This document shows positions 15,001 to 30,000 of a stretch of DNA of 64,000 nt, piece after piece. Positions within the stretch are counted from its first letter, which is position 1. Every line of letters begins with the position of its first letter. Made by a program: the position numbers and the translations under genes. The notes beneath the pieces were generated by a model. That model worked only from the letters and a program-made list of their open reading frames with translations, made no database searches and had not been told where the DNA came from. This DNA comes from Acridotheres tristis (Eukaryota > Chordata > Aves > Passeriformes > Sturnidae). The stretch is taken from contig CM072888.1 in NCBI GenBank assembly GCA_037013685.1, positions 14,512,216 through 14,576,215 of the forward strand, written 5' to 3'.

Positions 15001-18000
15001 ACTAATATCTACCAGTTAAGTTAATTTGTAATGGAATTATTGACTGGGATGATATCTTTCAAGTCATCTTTCAAAGATATGCAGTACACAAATGATGTGG
15101 ACCAATTTAATCCAAAGACCCCTGACAGCTTTTTCAAATAGTCCATTGCATTACTTAATATAAACTTGAAATTTAAGTAAATATTATTCATTTTTCCTGA
15201 TTTTGTTGTTGTCATTGGAAGATTTGGGCATCTGCTTTAAATGATGTCATTATTTACACTTTTGCATTTGAATGGACTTTAGCTAAAATGTGACAGTAAT
15301 TCAAATTCAAAATAGAAAAAATTACTAGAGCTGTCAGAATATTGTAATACACTGATATATTATTCCTTGATAAATGCTAGCATTTTCTATTACTCTTCTT
15401 CCCCTCAAAAAGGAATAGGAAATTCACACATTTGCAATCTATACTTAAGTACTGAATATAGAACAATTCCTGGAAGAAAAATAGCTAACATAAACATAAT
15501 TTCTTCTTTAGAAATATGAGGTATGTAATAATTAGTAGAGCCTCCCTAAAGCTACAGAAACCATATTCCCTTAGGGGAAAAAGAACAGTAACTTCTGAAA
15601 AAATGACAGGCTATATACAGTTTGTTATATCTGAGGAATAAAAATGTAAGTGCTTAAACATATTTAAAAGTGGTAAATTCACTTCCTCTACAAATTCATA
15701 AACTCAGAGATATTTCCTTGCAATTGCTCTTGGAACTGATAGAGGAAAATCTCCCAGGGACACACGAAATGTAATAAGTGTAATATGAAAATTGCCCTTT
15801 CTGCTCTGAAGATTGAAACAAAGCAGATATTCTCCAGAACACCAGCAGGTTCCCCTGCTCTCTGTCCGTATGGGCTCTTCCCACAGTCTCACTGCATGAG
15901 GGACTTACAGCCCCGTCAGAGCTGGCTGTATGGAAGGAATGTGGGCTCAGACATTTGCAGGCATGCCACAGAACCTCAGCAATCCAGTCTCTTGTTAATT
16001 ACAACTAATATTTCATTATGTTGTGGAATTTTCAGCTACACAGCTGTGTGCACACATCTTAGTATGTTGTGTAGCCAGTGCTTGCAATTAAATTACAAGC
16101 CTTGAGAAGTATAAGAGGTGTATTGAAAGCTGAAATTAGTAGAATAAAGCATTGCAAGTAGGTTTTCAGCTTTTTAATTTGAAACCTTCAGACTTCTTGA
16201 TTACAGGAAGAAGTCTGAGAACACAAATCAAACTAAAATGTAAGGAGCCAGTGAATTTCCACTCCCTGTTTTCAAGTGGACTTTTAAAGCACGTGGCTTT
16301 TAAGCCAATTTCATGATCTTGGAGTCTGCCTCATGCGTGTGTGAATGGACAGGATTGAAGGTACTTTACATGGCTTATTTAAAAATAACATCCTAACCCA
16401 AGCTATAAATCACAATAAGTATATAATGCCTTACGTATATAATAAATATTCAAGTCTAAGTATCTGGTTACAGCAGTGATTAAGAGTTCTGAAAATCAAC
16501 CCCTTAAAGGACAATCTTCAGTGGAAATAGTGTGAGTGCTGAGGCTTCTTTCACACCCTTCTATGCACATCTGCAGTTCACAGCCATTAAGCCAACAGCG
16601 TCACAGCATCTGTTATTTCTGAACTCTGGTGCACATCCATGCACTTGGCAAATTTCATTTGAATTCTGGTGTTTGAGGAATTAAAGCAATTCTTAAGACA
16701 GAGAGGAGCCAGCCTGATAAGAAGTTCTAAGCCTTACAATGTTTAAAGTAGCTTGATGGGTTTTATGGTGGGAAGAGGGACTGAAGGATAAGAAAGATAT
16801 CTTGGTGGGGGGTTTGGGTATCTCTAGATTCTAGGTTTTAAACAGAAACCTTGATCTTCTTTGTGTTGGGGAAGAACTACCTCTGACTGGATAGCCCAGC
16901 CAGAAGGAATGAACCAGAACTACAGATAGAGATTCCTGCAGACTTTTTCTTTTCCAAATGCCATTACATTTGCAACAATGCAGGCAGGGAACTGACTGGC
17001 TGGGGACAGCTCTGCTGAAAGGGAGTGTGGGGTCTCGGCAGACAGCAAATTGAACGTGAGCCAGCAGAGTGCCCTGGCAGCAGAGAAAACCAGCCACACA
17101 CTGGGCTGCTTAACAAGAGCACAGGCAGCAGAGAAAGCCATCATCCTCCCTTGTCTCTGCACTCAGGAGGCTGCAGGAGAACCCTGCACCTGTGGTTGTG
17201 AGCTCTGCAGCCCCTCGGCACCGGAGTGGTGTCACTACACCACAGTGAGCCAGGGAAGGGTGGCTCGTTTGCCCTCTGCGGACAGGCTTGTTCAGCCCAG
17301 GGAACAGAAGGCTTCAGGACCTTCTTCTGCAAGTGGGGTAGTCCAGTGGGGCAATGAAATTAAAGAATGACATCCCCAATGTAATCGTCCTCTTTGAGAG
17401 TCTGTGACTCTTATGCTAGTCAGGCTGTTTGGCAAAACATTTCTGTGTCAGGTATTGCTGAAAAACCCTAATCGGTAAAAAAAAAAAAAACAGTTCAAGC
17501 GTCTAATCTAAAGATTTAACCTATCAAGCTACTTGTTGTTATGGACTTTTTCTCCTTTTCTTTTTCTGTTTTTACTAGAATTTCTAGTTTCGACCTGAAA
17601 AGGTTCCCAAACAACCTTCCTAAGGATCAGGAGAGGAATTCTGCACTTGATCCATGACAGGGACTATAATCTTTAATTTGCATACCCTGGATAATGTCCT
17701 TGATCTCTATAGAGCAATGAGTCCCTTTTACCAAGTATTATTTAATTTCATGCAGTAGCACAGCAGGTCTCTGTGAGCAAGGACCATTGACTTTTTATGT
17801 GCCTTTGAAGCTGCCTCTCTGAATTTAATTGTATTATTGTATATTGTGTCCAATATTTTGTAATTTTATAAGCTTCCCCAGAAGCATATCTTGACAATTC
17901 CTAGTTACTGGTGGAAATGCTTTCTATTGCATCCAGCTCTAATACAAACCAGCCTGTACATGTGTGTGTGGTAGCCTAAATGAGTTATCAAGTCACCAAG

Positions 18001-21000
18001 CTTTGCAGCATACCTCCAGTTTCACATAAAAGCTAATTTTGAAATGTTTGGTTCTGTCCCACACACACTACTACAAACACTAGCACTATGTTATTTCTGG
18101 ACAAGGAATCTGAAGCAAAGATTAAAGGTGACTGTTATATTGGCTACCACACCAGTAGACACAGGACCTACCTGCACCCAGTTTTTGACAGATGGCCCAA
18201 TCCCTATCAGGAAAGCTACATGGTTGCTGTATTTTTTGTAAACAATTGGGTAATAAATTATAGTAGCAGAAAAGCTAGAGGCAAATACTTCATTAATTGG
18301 TGCTGAATCGAAACCATCAAAGCAGCAGCGTGTAACAGACAAGTGATTATGTTGCTCAAATGTCATTCTTTTCAAGTGTGACAATTCAATTTGTTAAACT
18401 TTTTCATCAAAGAAAAAACAGAATGGAAAGGCAGTATTGCCTTCTCTGAAATGTATTACTTCACCTATTTTTGCTAGATCTTATTTTTTTCCAAAATAAA
18501 TATATTTTTAGATGCCATCAAAACCCTTTTCAATACTATTTTAGTCAATTATATCTTGCTGTATTGCTGAGGATGCTGCTGAGTTAAATAGAGACAGTGT
18601 TCATTACTCGAATATCTCTTTTAGATACTGCTCAATACCTGCTTTTTATAGTTGGTTAGATTTTTGGAGTTGTCACTGACACTCCTTATATTTTTTCCAG
18701 GATACAACATAATAAGGTGAGAGAACTCTTTGTGTGTTGAAAGATTCTTTATGTTATATTGAATTACTGTGCCATTTCATTACTTGTATTTAAAAAAATC
18801 TCTCTAGACTTCCTTCCAACACACTCAATCTTGTATCACCAGCAAATTCTGACACTTAGTTATGAACTTTTCAAAGTAACAGCTGATTTTCTGGAAGCAA
18901 TACAAGATTACACATTTTAAAATTATTTTTAAGATAGCTATTATTTATTCTTCTATTTGTTTTTCACTCCTAATTTAGAAGTGTACTGGAGATATGTCCA
19001 GAAGCATTGATATAGTGCAGTTCTTGCCTGAGTGCAGGCAGAACCACAACAGGGTGTTTCTACTGCATGAGCAGCAATCCCTCATACCACTTTCTTCAGA
19101 AACACCAAATAAAAACTTCTAGAAATACAAATTAATTTTTTTTCATTATCTTACAGATTCTCTGACAATATTCTGTTTATGACAATAAATTAACATATAA
19201 ACATGATGCCTTTTTGGCCCTAATTTCACAATTCTCCTAATTTTTCATTTAGGATTTTTTGTTTTCCCTTCTCTGTTACTTGCAGGATGACCTTCAGAGC
19301 CCTTTTAAAGCCAGACTCAAAAGATGAAATATTGTAAAAACAAATAGTAGAGCTTCATTACCTTAACTACTCAAGTGTTCAGTTGCTTTAAAGCACTTAT
19401 TTTCAGGGTAATTTATGCTAGTGCTTTCCATGATTTCTCTTCTCCCTCTTTTTTTTCCCCCCCTTCTCATCCTACAAGTGGAGAAGCAGCAGATGTTAAA
19501 CACCACCTGTAGGATGTGCTTTTCTCAGTTTCTCTTATGGAAAGAAATCAAGTTGTATCTTTTGCTTTTGTACTCCATTGGTCTACCTAACCAGCCCCTG
19601 CCAAAGATCACCTAGCTTGACAAAGTTCTTCTATCACGATGTCCTTAAAAATTCTCTGTATTTTTCCCTATTTGTCCTTTAAATTTCCTCTCAAACCTCA
19701 GAATGTTGTTCTACCATGAATATTTATGGGAAACTCCTACTTACTCTGTCAGTGAAACAATGGCAGGATATAACCCTTACTCTGGTGTTCTGAATTTATA
19801 TTCTGCTCTCTTAGTGCCACTTGAGTTGGATTTCCATTTTATTATAGGATTATTATTTTTTGGGGGCCTGAACATTCCCTTGTTCCTTGTAATATTTCTC
19901 ACCTTCTTGATTCCTGATTGTTCCAATATATACATATTTTCCCCGAGTCTAATAAGGTACTTTTAAAGAACCTCCATGCTGCTTCTATGGATTTTAATTT
20001 CCTAACTTTCCCCTTCAGGCTATTTCTAACTTCCTCAATATAAAAATCTTCCTTTTTTGAAAAGTACTGTAATATTATTACCTTATGGTAGGTTCCCACG
20101 GGAGGATGTTGAGCTTAATTGTATTATGGTCGCTTTTATTTAGTGGCTCAACCACGTTAACTTCCTGAATCAACTCATATATTTTGCTCAAGATCTGCAT
20201 CAAGACTAGATTTGCCCTTTCAGTGTTCCATAGAGATTGTGATACCTTACAACTGAAAGCCCATGATGATGCCCAGTAATGTATCTCAAGTAATCAGTTG
20301 TTGTTGGGCTAAGATTTATCTGAAAACAAACATTAGTAGTGAACTATATAGTAGTTCTGAAAAGCAGATTGAAATATGGTTTGTCTTTGAACTAGATCCA
20401 CTGCTTCTCTGAACTTATAAACATGACTTTGAAAGAATGTACACTGTTTTCCTGATTAGAAGTCCCTTCTCTTTTTTTTTTTTCCATTACTCATTTATTT
20501 CAACCTCAGTTTTAAAATCTATCTCATTAGCAAAGCATTCTCAATAACAGAAGTTGAAACAAATACAGACATGTGTATCCTCGTTCAACACAGAGCTATT
20601 ACTATTACATGTTATGAGAACACAATATTTGGTCTGTACTAGACTCCATTTCTTTATTATTTTAAATCCCAAACTGATTATCTTAAATCGAACTTTTCTT
20701 AAACTTTCCAAGAAAGAAGTGTTTGCTTCATTAATGTTATAATTTGTGGGTCGCATTTCAAAAGAAAGCTAAAAATAATTTCTAAAATAGTGTGTCTTTC
20801 TGACATAAACACAGCTAACTTACATTTTTGCAGTTTCCAGGATTGTTTCACTTGTACAAAGCAGTAAAAGTATCCTGCTCTTTCCATTTTTCTCGTACTA
20901 TAAGAACCAAGAAAGCAGGAATTTGTTTAGCTCATTGGCTCCATTTATCCTGAGCCAAGACCATGATCTTGGAAACCCTGTAACTTGGCTGAATACAGTA

Positions 21001-24000
21001 CAAAGTTCTTTGCAAAAAGCCAGTGCAATTAGAACAACACAGTGTATGTTCAGTCTCAAAATTAAGACGATAAAGTTTCAAACAGCTAGAACTGAAACAA
21101 AGTATCATGGACCCAGACCTTTAATCAGTTGAACACAAAGCCTAATTCCACTAGTTTTTGATCAAATGAAGAATTGTGTGCTTGAGGATAGCATTAAGAA
21201 AACACTATTCCACCTTTTTGTAAATGGGCAGAATTCACACAGAAAACAAGGAAACATAATGGAAGAAGTGCAAGTTTTGTGCAGTCCAGCCCTGGGAGCT
21301 TCTCTGAATACTCCAGACAGAGTGATACTATAACACAGCAATACCCTTTGCACTTTCTGCTTTATCACTGCTCACTGCTCACTGCCCATACGCATTTGCT
21401 AACCAAATCTGCACATTGCAGATTGTTTTAAAATCCAGTGCTTGTTTTGAAACTGTTTTTGGGGAGTTTTTTGTTTTGTTTTGGTGTTTTGTTTGTTTGT
21501 TTGTTTGTTTTTTTCCCAAAACCTCCACTGCATATTTAGAACTTCTAATACACGCATAAGACATTCTCTTCACTTTCATTATATCATCTGTAATTTCTAC
21601 TTTGATTGTAATATCTCCTGTGATGAACTACAACACTTGAGGAAATCAAATAAATAAAATTCACTAGCAAGGATTCTAATTCATTATGCTTCAATTCACC
21701 TAAATTATTCATGGGTTGTCATAGGTACATTTTGTTTTATTGAATGAAGGGATTCTCAGGCCTTATTAATAGTAACTTTAGTTCTGCTCAGATTGAGAGT
21801 AATTTTCTTTCATGCATTTTGTTTGGATTTTTTGGTTTTGACCATTCATATAAAATGATTTCAAAAGTTACTAGGTTAGTAAGGAGCAAATTAAGTTCAC
21901 TTCGCTTAGTTATTTGCTACCTTTTTTCCTTAGAATACTTAGTCCTGGAAGTTGAACTATTTATGCAGATGGTAAAAAAAAAATAAAAATAAAATTTATA
22001 TACATTGATGGAATGTATATGCATTTTATACAAAATAAGGGATTATGTGGATTGTATAGAACTATGTTTCTTTTGTTTTTTTTATTTATACCATATAAGT
22101 CTAATATACCATTTTAAAAGAAAAAAATGTAAATGGACCATATAAGTTGCAAGGAGAACGTATCTCTACAAGAAATGTAAAATGTTGCAAGTTATAAAAC
22201 GCTGACTCACTAAACTACAGAAAAAACCAGTTTTCAATGTTTCTGCTTCAGGGATGACATTACTTTTAAATTAAGTAATCCACTACACATTTCTTTACCA
22301 AACATTTTCAAATAAAGGGTTTGATCCAATTTTACCTGCAGCCTTCCCAGCCCCCTGGCCTTTGGAGAAAAATGGATGGTCTGTGAAATAGTTTTGACTT
22401 TCCCCAATGAGGGAGAACTATCAGAGGGGTAAAGCCCCACAGGGGCTGGTTTCTGTGGGGCAGTTCCCTAATATTCCCTACTTTTGGATTTGTCTGCTGC
22501 TTCAGACTTTGGGCATGATGTTTGGACCTGCCCTGGGTTTGGCAGGGCTGTGATCTGTAAGTCACTGTAGGGGCAAACTGGGGTAATCTCGTAGGTGGCT
22601 CGTTAAGTTTTATTTGATCTTCTGGCTTATTTACACAGGCACACACCTGCTTGCTACATGAGAGCACTGTGAATTCTTGCTCTTTCCCTCAAAAAGTCAC
22701 TGGAGTAATCCTGTCCTGATAATATTGTCTTGTCATATCTCGTAAGGCCATTACAGGGAATGAAAAGAGCAGCAATGGAAGCCGCCACCGTTCCACATCA
22801 CCTCTCTTCTGATCTCGGATTCTAGTGATTTGATGAGATCTTTAAAGTGCTCAACGTTTTAACAGCCCTAGACATGGTTTGCTACTTGATAAAAAGGGTC
22901 AATAGCACTTGGTCACGTCTTCACCTAGGCCTCTATGAGGTGTACAATATCATTTTACATTCATTACTAACAATTAAGCAGCCAGTTTGTTATGGAGGGC
23001 TATGTATTCTCTTTAAGGAAGAGCTCAAGTAGGTACTTTTCTTATGTGGTTTGATATTAAAAAAACCTCTTCTCATTTACACTACAGCATCACTCAGATC
23101 CAGGCATCTACTACCACTTGTGTGCTGTCTCTGGGCTGTTACAGTGATTGAGAATCCAGCTGATGGGAGATTCACCAAATTTTTAAGAATGCCAAAAATA
23201 TAAAAGTTTTTGGGTGATTTACTCCCTCTTTTATTTCTTTTCAAGTCATTCAGTTAGCATAAAAATAATGATTATTACATAAATTAAAGTTGTTGCAATT
23301 CAGCTGTAGGGATTGCAATCCAAAGCCAGTGAAGATAGATCAAGGTTTTAAAAAGTATCTGCTGTAAATTAAAAACAAATGGTTGAGAGTATTTTGCAGA
23401 CGTCTCTCCCACAGATTGTATATTCCATTTTCCAAATTAAATCTAAGAGAGAATATTACTTTATTGAGATTTATGGAATAATTTCTTTAAAAATTCCAGC
23501 AATATGAGAATGTAGGCAGACACTGACAATAAAGAAAAATAAGTGTCAGCTACTAAGTGGTTTCATCTTTTGGAGCTTTTTATGTTTTTGGTAATGGGAA
23601 AAATTAGTTCTGACTGCTTTTTAAAGCTAAAATTATATATAAACCATTAATTAGGGGCAGATCATTTGTCCAGCTTTTACTGCAGAGGGGATAAAATGGG
23701 TGGAAAACATGATAATATCCCAGTGCTCCTTGGAGGAAGTGTTCCTCCCTCAACCCAACTTGCTGATCCTGTCTGAGGAATAAGACTTAAGAGCTTGTGA
23801 GAAAATGTGTGTAAGAGGATATAAAGGAAAATTGTTCTGTGGCATCTGGGGGAAATATATATAGGAATAGCAGTTGGGCTGTATTAACTATGAAAGTAAA
23901 TGTGTTACTCAATTTTTCACCTCTTTCAAGACAAACACAGGACCTTTTTTCCTTGTGGCACAGTACAAGGGATGTAACAAAAGGAAATCATAGCTCTGAT

Positions 24001-27000
24001 GGACAGGAAAGCAGAGAAGAAGTCCCAAGGACACAGGACTGGTTTTGAGAGCTCCAGTACGTCATGGATTCCCTGAAGGATCCTTAGGACCTCATTACAG
24101 TTTTTGGGGTGTCCAAGAGCTTAAAGGGATGATGAATTCTGGAGCCTTAGTGGACTGTTAAACCTCCTCCCATTAAAGAAAAACATGTGGTTGAAACTGT
24201 GTTGGCTAAAAACCATGGAATTTTCTGTGTAACTTTATTCCTTCTTTGCCATTTTGTGTTGGCTATCATGATCTGCCTGTTATATTTCAGCAAACGCAAT
24301 AATTTCCTTTTAATTAGATAATTGCCATGTTATTCATTGGTTTTGATCACTTCTAAATTCAGCTTTTGGTTTTAACAAATGTAGTTTCAGAAGATGATGG
24401 ATTTTTACATTTTTTAAACCGCTAAATGTTCAAAAAGGATTTGTACACATAACAAAATTAAAGTAGGGATTATCTAGCACTGTGTGTGGGATACAGCTAT
24501 AATCTATACAGAGCATGGAAAAGAAACTGGCATTCTCAATTGCACTGCACACATCTCAGTAATAACAGGGTATGAGGCATACAATTTCATGGAACACCCA
24601 CAATGAAAATTATTCTTTCCAAACAGAGAATTGTTTTGGAATAAGTTAGGTTAATTGGCACCATGGGATTCCTCTCAAGGAAACACAGAACATTAAAATC
24701 TACACATGTGCATGTAAAATGATAAAGTATTATCTTCTTTCCCCTCTCAGCTCCTCAAATCTGAGACACGCTACCCAAAATCAACAGAAACATTTATGTT
24801 TTGTTGATTCGAATTTCCTCAGAATAAACTGGCAATTCTTCATCTGGTCAGCTTACAACCTGAGAGCCACTGCACTGTTCCACAATTGCTAGCTTGAGTA
24901 TGGTTATCTAGTGCAGTCTCTCACACAAAAATAGAGGTCTCTAGAGCTTTTGGCACATGCTTTTTAAATGGTAAGAAACTTGATTTTCAACAAAGCTCTA
25001 TGGTGCTAAGATACAACCTCTTTCAAAGGCCTGTTGTGCCCCTATTAGTATTAGAACCAAAATCTGCTAATAGTTAATGAGAAATCCAGGCACATTTCAC
25101 TGTCATTATACAATCTTTGGTTAAAATGCAGTATTTTACAGTTTTTGAATACAGTTAAAGTATATTAAATCCTTACAACGGTAATATTGCCCTCTCAAAA
25201 ATTACAAAGAACTTATCACTGATTAAGAAAAAGAATCTTCCTGTTCATGGAGAAGGCCGAGTTCTCATGCAGACTGTTGTGCTGTGTGCATTGTGTCTGT
25301 TCTGTTACTATTTAACAACATAACCAATGATATTCGACTACGTGTTTTATCTTAAAAATGTCCTGATTTTTTCACATTTGGCCATTTGCACACCTTAACC
25401 ATTATTTCTTTCTGAGTTTTCTGCTCCAATTATGTCAAGACATTTAAAAGCAGTTAATTGTGGTGCCTAGTGGGCAGGTCACTCAAAAATGGTGTCTTTT
25501 GTGCCACAGGTCTGACTGCTGCTCTTCTGACCTCTCGGATGAGTGAGAAACCCCCATGACCTGTGACCTGACATCACTTCACCTGCCAGTCCTGTGCTGA
25601 AAAATAGACTTCACACTTCCCTCTGCAGCCTCCAGGAGAAATCCAAGGTCTGTCATTTTTGCAACAACACAGGCAATGTAGTGTTTCTGTTTCTCACCAA
25701 AGACATGCTAGAGTTCCCCTTTTCATACACTGAAAGATGAGTTCCAGGACACCCAAGAATGCCCCAAAATGTATCACGGTGTTACGTGTCAATTTTATCC
25801 ACCTTGCCCCCCTGCCTGGGCCTATGCACATATCTTATATGGATTTGCCATTTCATTACTCTTAGAAATACAGGAGCAGGAGAGCAAATAGAGTTTGCAC
25901 TCAGCACTGGTGCAATTCATTGTGTAGAATGGAATTAAAATGAAATCTTGGTTTGTTCATCACAGAATATGTCATACTTATGTTCTGTGCCTCAACGTTG
26001 GTATTTTAGAGAACTATCCCTATTCTTCATATAGAGATGAGAGCTTGGTCTGGTAGAACAATAAGGATTTACTTTCCAGAGTTTTCATAATTTGTTTCTG
26101 AATAACTGAAGAATTGCAGGTCCATTGGATTGAAGAAGGAAGAAGTTGAGATAGGATCTCTCTGCACTGCTTCCAGTGCAGCCTGGAGAAAAATACAACC
26201 TTTCACTGCTCCCCTTTCTCTACACTCATCAAAATAATCCCTTTCAGGACCAATTGGTCATGAATTTAGTAGCCACTGTAAGTTTGGCTTTCAAGGGAGC
26301 AGAGAGAAAACAACCTTTATGGAGAGTACTAAGCCAGTGCTTAGTGGAGGAGAGCACAGCTTGTTGTGATGTCAGAACAGAAAGTTCAAGAAAGATTCAT
26401 TGATTTCAGCCTCACCCATGTAAATGTTCAGAAGAAAATAAATGGAAATTGCTGGACTTGGATGGAAGGATTAGCATGAATTATGTGAACTGTGGGTATT
26501 CTGTCAGTAACATAAATCCTGTGGATATCAATGGACATTGTATGTGTTAACTAAGATCTGTCTGTGCATCAACAAGATGCAAGAACAAATGCACACATCC
26601 AGTCAAGAGGAATATGTGAGAAATTTTATCAGTGACAGAACTGAGCAATTCAGCAAATAACACAAACAATCTGATTCCCACAGTAAGTTTTAAATAGATT
26701 ATATCCCTGTAGTTTTCTGTGGCCACTCCTCACTGCAAAGACAGCACAACCTCTTACAAGCTTCTTGGAGCAGGCTTTTCCAGTGCTGGAGGTAGTGGCA
26801 ATTTTTTTTTTTTAATTATTTTATTATATGTTGAATGACTTGAATAATACATATTCATGTGATTAAATGTTACAGAACCATGGAATCATTAACTTTGGCA
26901 AAGACCTCTATGATCATTAACTGCAACCATTAACCCAACACCACCATGTTCACCACTAAACCACATCCCCAGGTGCCACATCCACCTGCCTTTTGAACAC

Positions 27001-30000
27001 CTCCAGGGGTGGGGATTCCACCACTTCCCTGGGCAGTCTGTTTCAGTATCTTGACACAAACATGAAGGCACAGTAGATGTTTCACTACTAATCATGCACT
27101 CCAGCAAAAAGATGCCTGTGGAGACCACATGCTCATTTGATCTTGAGAAACTCTGGAATAATTGGCTCAGAGCAGCACAGTTAACATATTTAATGCCTGA
27201 CAGTCCACTCCCATACTCTTATACTGAACATATGAATTGCTGTGTCCCACAGCAGTCTCCATGGCATCACAGAAAATTCCTACCTGAATCACTGGATCAC
27301 TCATTAATAAGATTCTGCAGGACTGAAAGCACTTGGGCTCTGATATAAAAACTACCGAAACACAGCAGGAGATATATCTAACTTTACACTCATCTAAAGG
27401 CTGTTACTTGGAAATTTGCTGAACATACACTTAAAATAATTGTCAGATATTTCTATGGAGCTTTTTTTCCCTGCAAAGAGAACTGATTGTTAAAATATTT
27501 GTAAGGAATTAAATATGAATATAGCATTTTAAAAACTTTAGGAATTTAAAAACTCACATAAAGTAGCCTTACTGATATTAATTTGAAAGCAAGATGAACT
27601 AAGAAGGTGACTATGGCTTAATATTTAGGGGAAGTTTCTGTTTAAGTGTTTCTGACAAGGAAAACCATAGTCTTAGACCAAAGAAGAAGGTGACAGAGGT
27701 CGAGTTTAACTCATATGTTCTCAACAGTGATCTCTGATACCACTTAACTGAGATTTTCTGTCCCTTTTCCCTTCCCTTCCCTGCCCTACCCTTTCCTTCC
27801 TCAGAGACTTTGCCCTTTATCATGGTATTCCCATGAGATACACGAGGAATAATTTTATTACTAAAAATTATTAGCTAAAAAAATATAAATAACTGAGTCT
27901 CTACACAAGTGCAAGTGGTAATTGCATAATGGCAAATTTAAGGAGACCCATTTTGCAGGGGTTTCTGCTCTCAGCACTGTGTGAGGCAAAGTGCAGCAGA
28001 GTGCAGCCGTTCTTGCTGGCTGCACAATTTATGACCCTGTAGCCAGCAGATACACACCAGAGCTGCACCAGAGCTTAGTCACAATCAAAAAGAAAACAAA
28101 ACAAAAAAAAACTCCAAAAAAAACAAAACAAAAGAAAACAAAAAAACCCCAAAAACAAAATAAAAAAAGGAAAGGAGCAATAAACTGAAAATAACCTAAG
28201 GATCAGAAATGACAAGCAACTGAACACAAAGCCCTGCTGCAATTCTGTACCTAAAGAGCTCATTCAGTCAGTGGATTTATAAGTAGAAAACGACCTTCGA
28301 ACTACAGGGACTTGATTTTACCACTGGCAGCAGTAAGATGTAAACTTGGCTACTCTGTACAGTTCTGAGGTCCTTCGTTTTAAAAGGATTTGGGGAAGTT
28401 GAATGATTATAGGGAAGGACCACAAAAATGATTTAAGGACTAACAGTTGCAGCCCTAGAGCTACTTAGCTTTTCAAAAAGTATCCTGAAAGGTGATTATA
28501 GCATTTAATTCCCCAGAGAAGTGGTAAGCTCCTAATTTTTTTGTTGTTGCCAAACCATATCTTGATGCCTTCCCTTCTGAACAATATATTTTAAATCAAT
28601 ATATTTTAGACCAATACAGGTTTTTGGGCTCAGGAGAGAAGAAAGTAAGTGAAAATTGATGTAATAGGTTGTGCTATATTTTATGGTGACTGCTGCTAAC
28701 CTAAAGGTTTCCAAATCTTAGGAAATAATACAGTTAATAAGATAAAATACAGTCACAGGAGTATGAAAAGTTGGAAAACTGCTACAGCATTGATCATTTT
28801 TCTGTAAGTTAGACACAATCTTGAGTACAAGGTGACTGGACTGATCTTATAATAACAGCTTATTCAGCACTGTTGCATCTCAGGAAATCATTAAATCCAA
28901 GTGCTTGTAATGTTTTGACACCTTTTTTTTCCCCTTCTGAGTGCATTATGGGATAAAATCAGATTTGCATGATACTTTTGGAGCTTTTAATTATTTTGCC
29001 TAAATTTTGACAATAGATTCAGACACATCAGGTATAAATTTTCTAGATAATTGATTAAGGTCTCCTTAAATGCCACTTAAAGTGTTACCATTATTAGTTC
29101 AATAGCTTCTCATTTCAACATTCTTCTTCTTTTCTACTTGGCAATAGTTGAAAAAACAGAAACAAAATAACAGTAGTGACAATCAGACTGAAAGAAGAAA
29201 TGGTTTCTAATATTTTCATTAAAAATTTGTCTTTGCTGCTACATAATTTTGAAGGAAGAACTGCAAAATGTTGCTCTGCAACTAACAACTCTCTTCACCA
29301 CAACATAATGGAGCAGTAAATCACCAAAATAGGGAAGCAGACTTTTAGTTTGGGTGTTTTATGGGGCTTTTTTTTGGTAAAAAGTTCATTGTTCTGTATA
29401 AACTCAGGATAGTTTGCAATATGAATGGGTACATTAATATAATAGGAGGTGGAATCAGTATTTTCTCCACTATGCTTGGGCTAGATATTCCTAAATAGTT
29501 GAGCCATGTGCATGGCCCAGATTTGAGTTACAGGTCCATGTCCTTGCTCAGCTTTGAGGCAAGACCAAGGTACATGGCTTTTTCTTGTCACCACATTCCT
29601 GACATTGGGGAGGAGATGACAGGAGGGGGCTGGCCAAAGAGCCCAATCTGTACACACACTCTACAATACTGATGTGGCCAGGGTGACATAATATGCATTG
29701 GAGAGGGCCACAGATGTTGAATTAGCAAATTCTTGATTAATATCCAGTCATGGCTTCCAACAACTAAGTTAAAAAATAGAAGATCAAAAACGCATTCCTG
29801 CAAACTGTGCTGTAACAGAGTTTTGGAAATTAGGAGATGTGTTTTAATCTTCAGGAATCCTGCATCTAATGTTCTCTTGAGTAGGGCCACCAAGAAGAAT
29901 AAGTCAACATCATCCATTCATGGAATCCATCTCTGTTATGAAATACTTCTCCACACTTGTGCTAATTCCTTCTGAGATAGTGGCAGCAGATAAAATTATC

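Noticed and set aside
28075..28263. Lys-rich (plus) and Phe-rich (minus) open frames
   Set aside because: Both are translations of an A-rich low-complexity tract.
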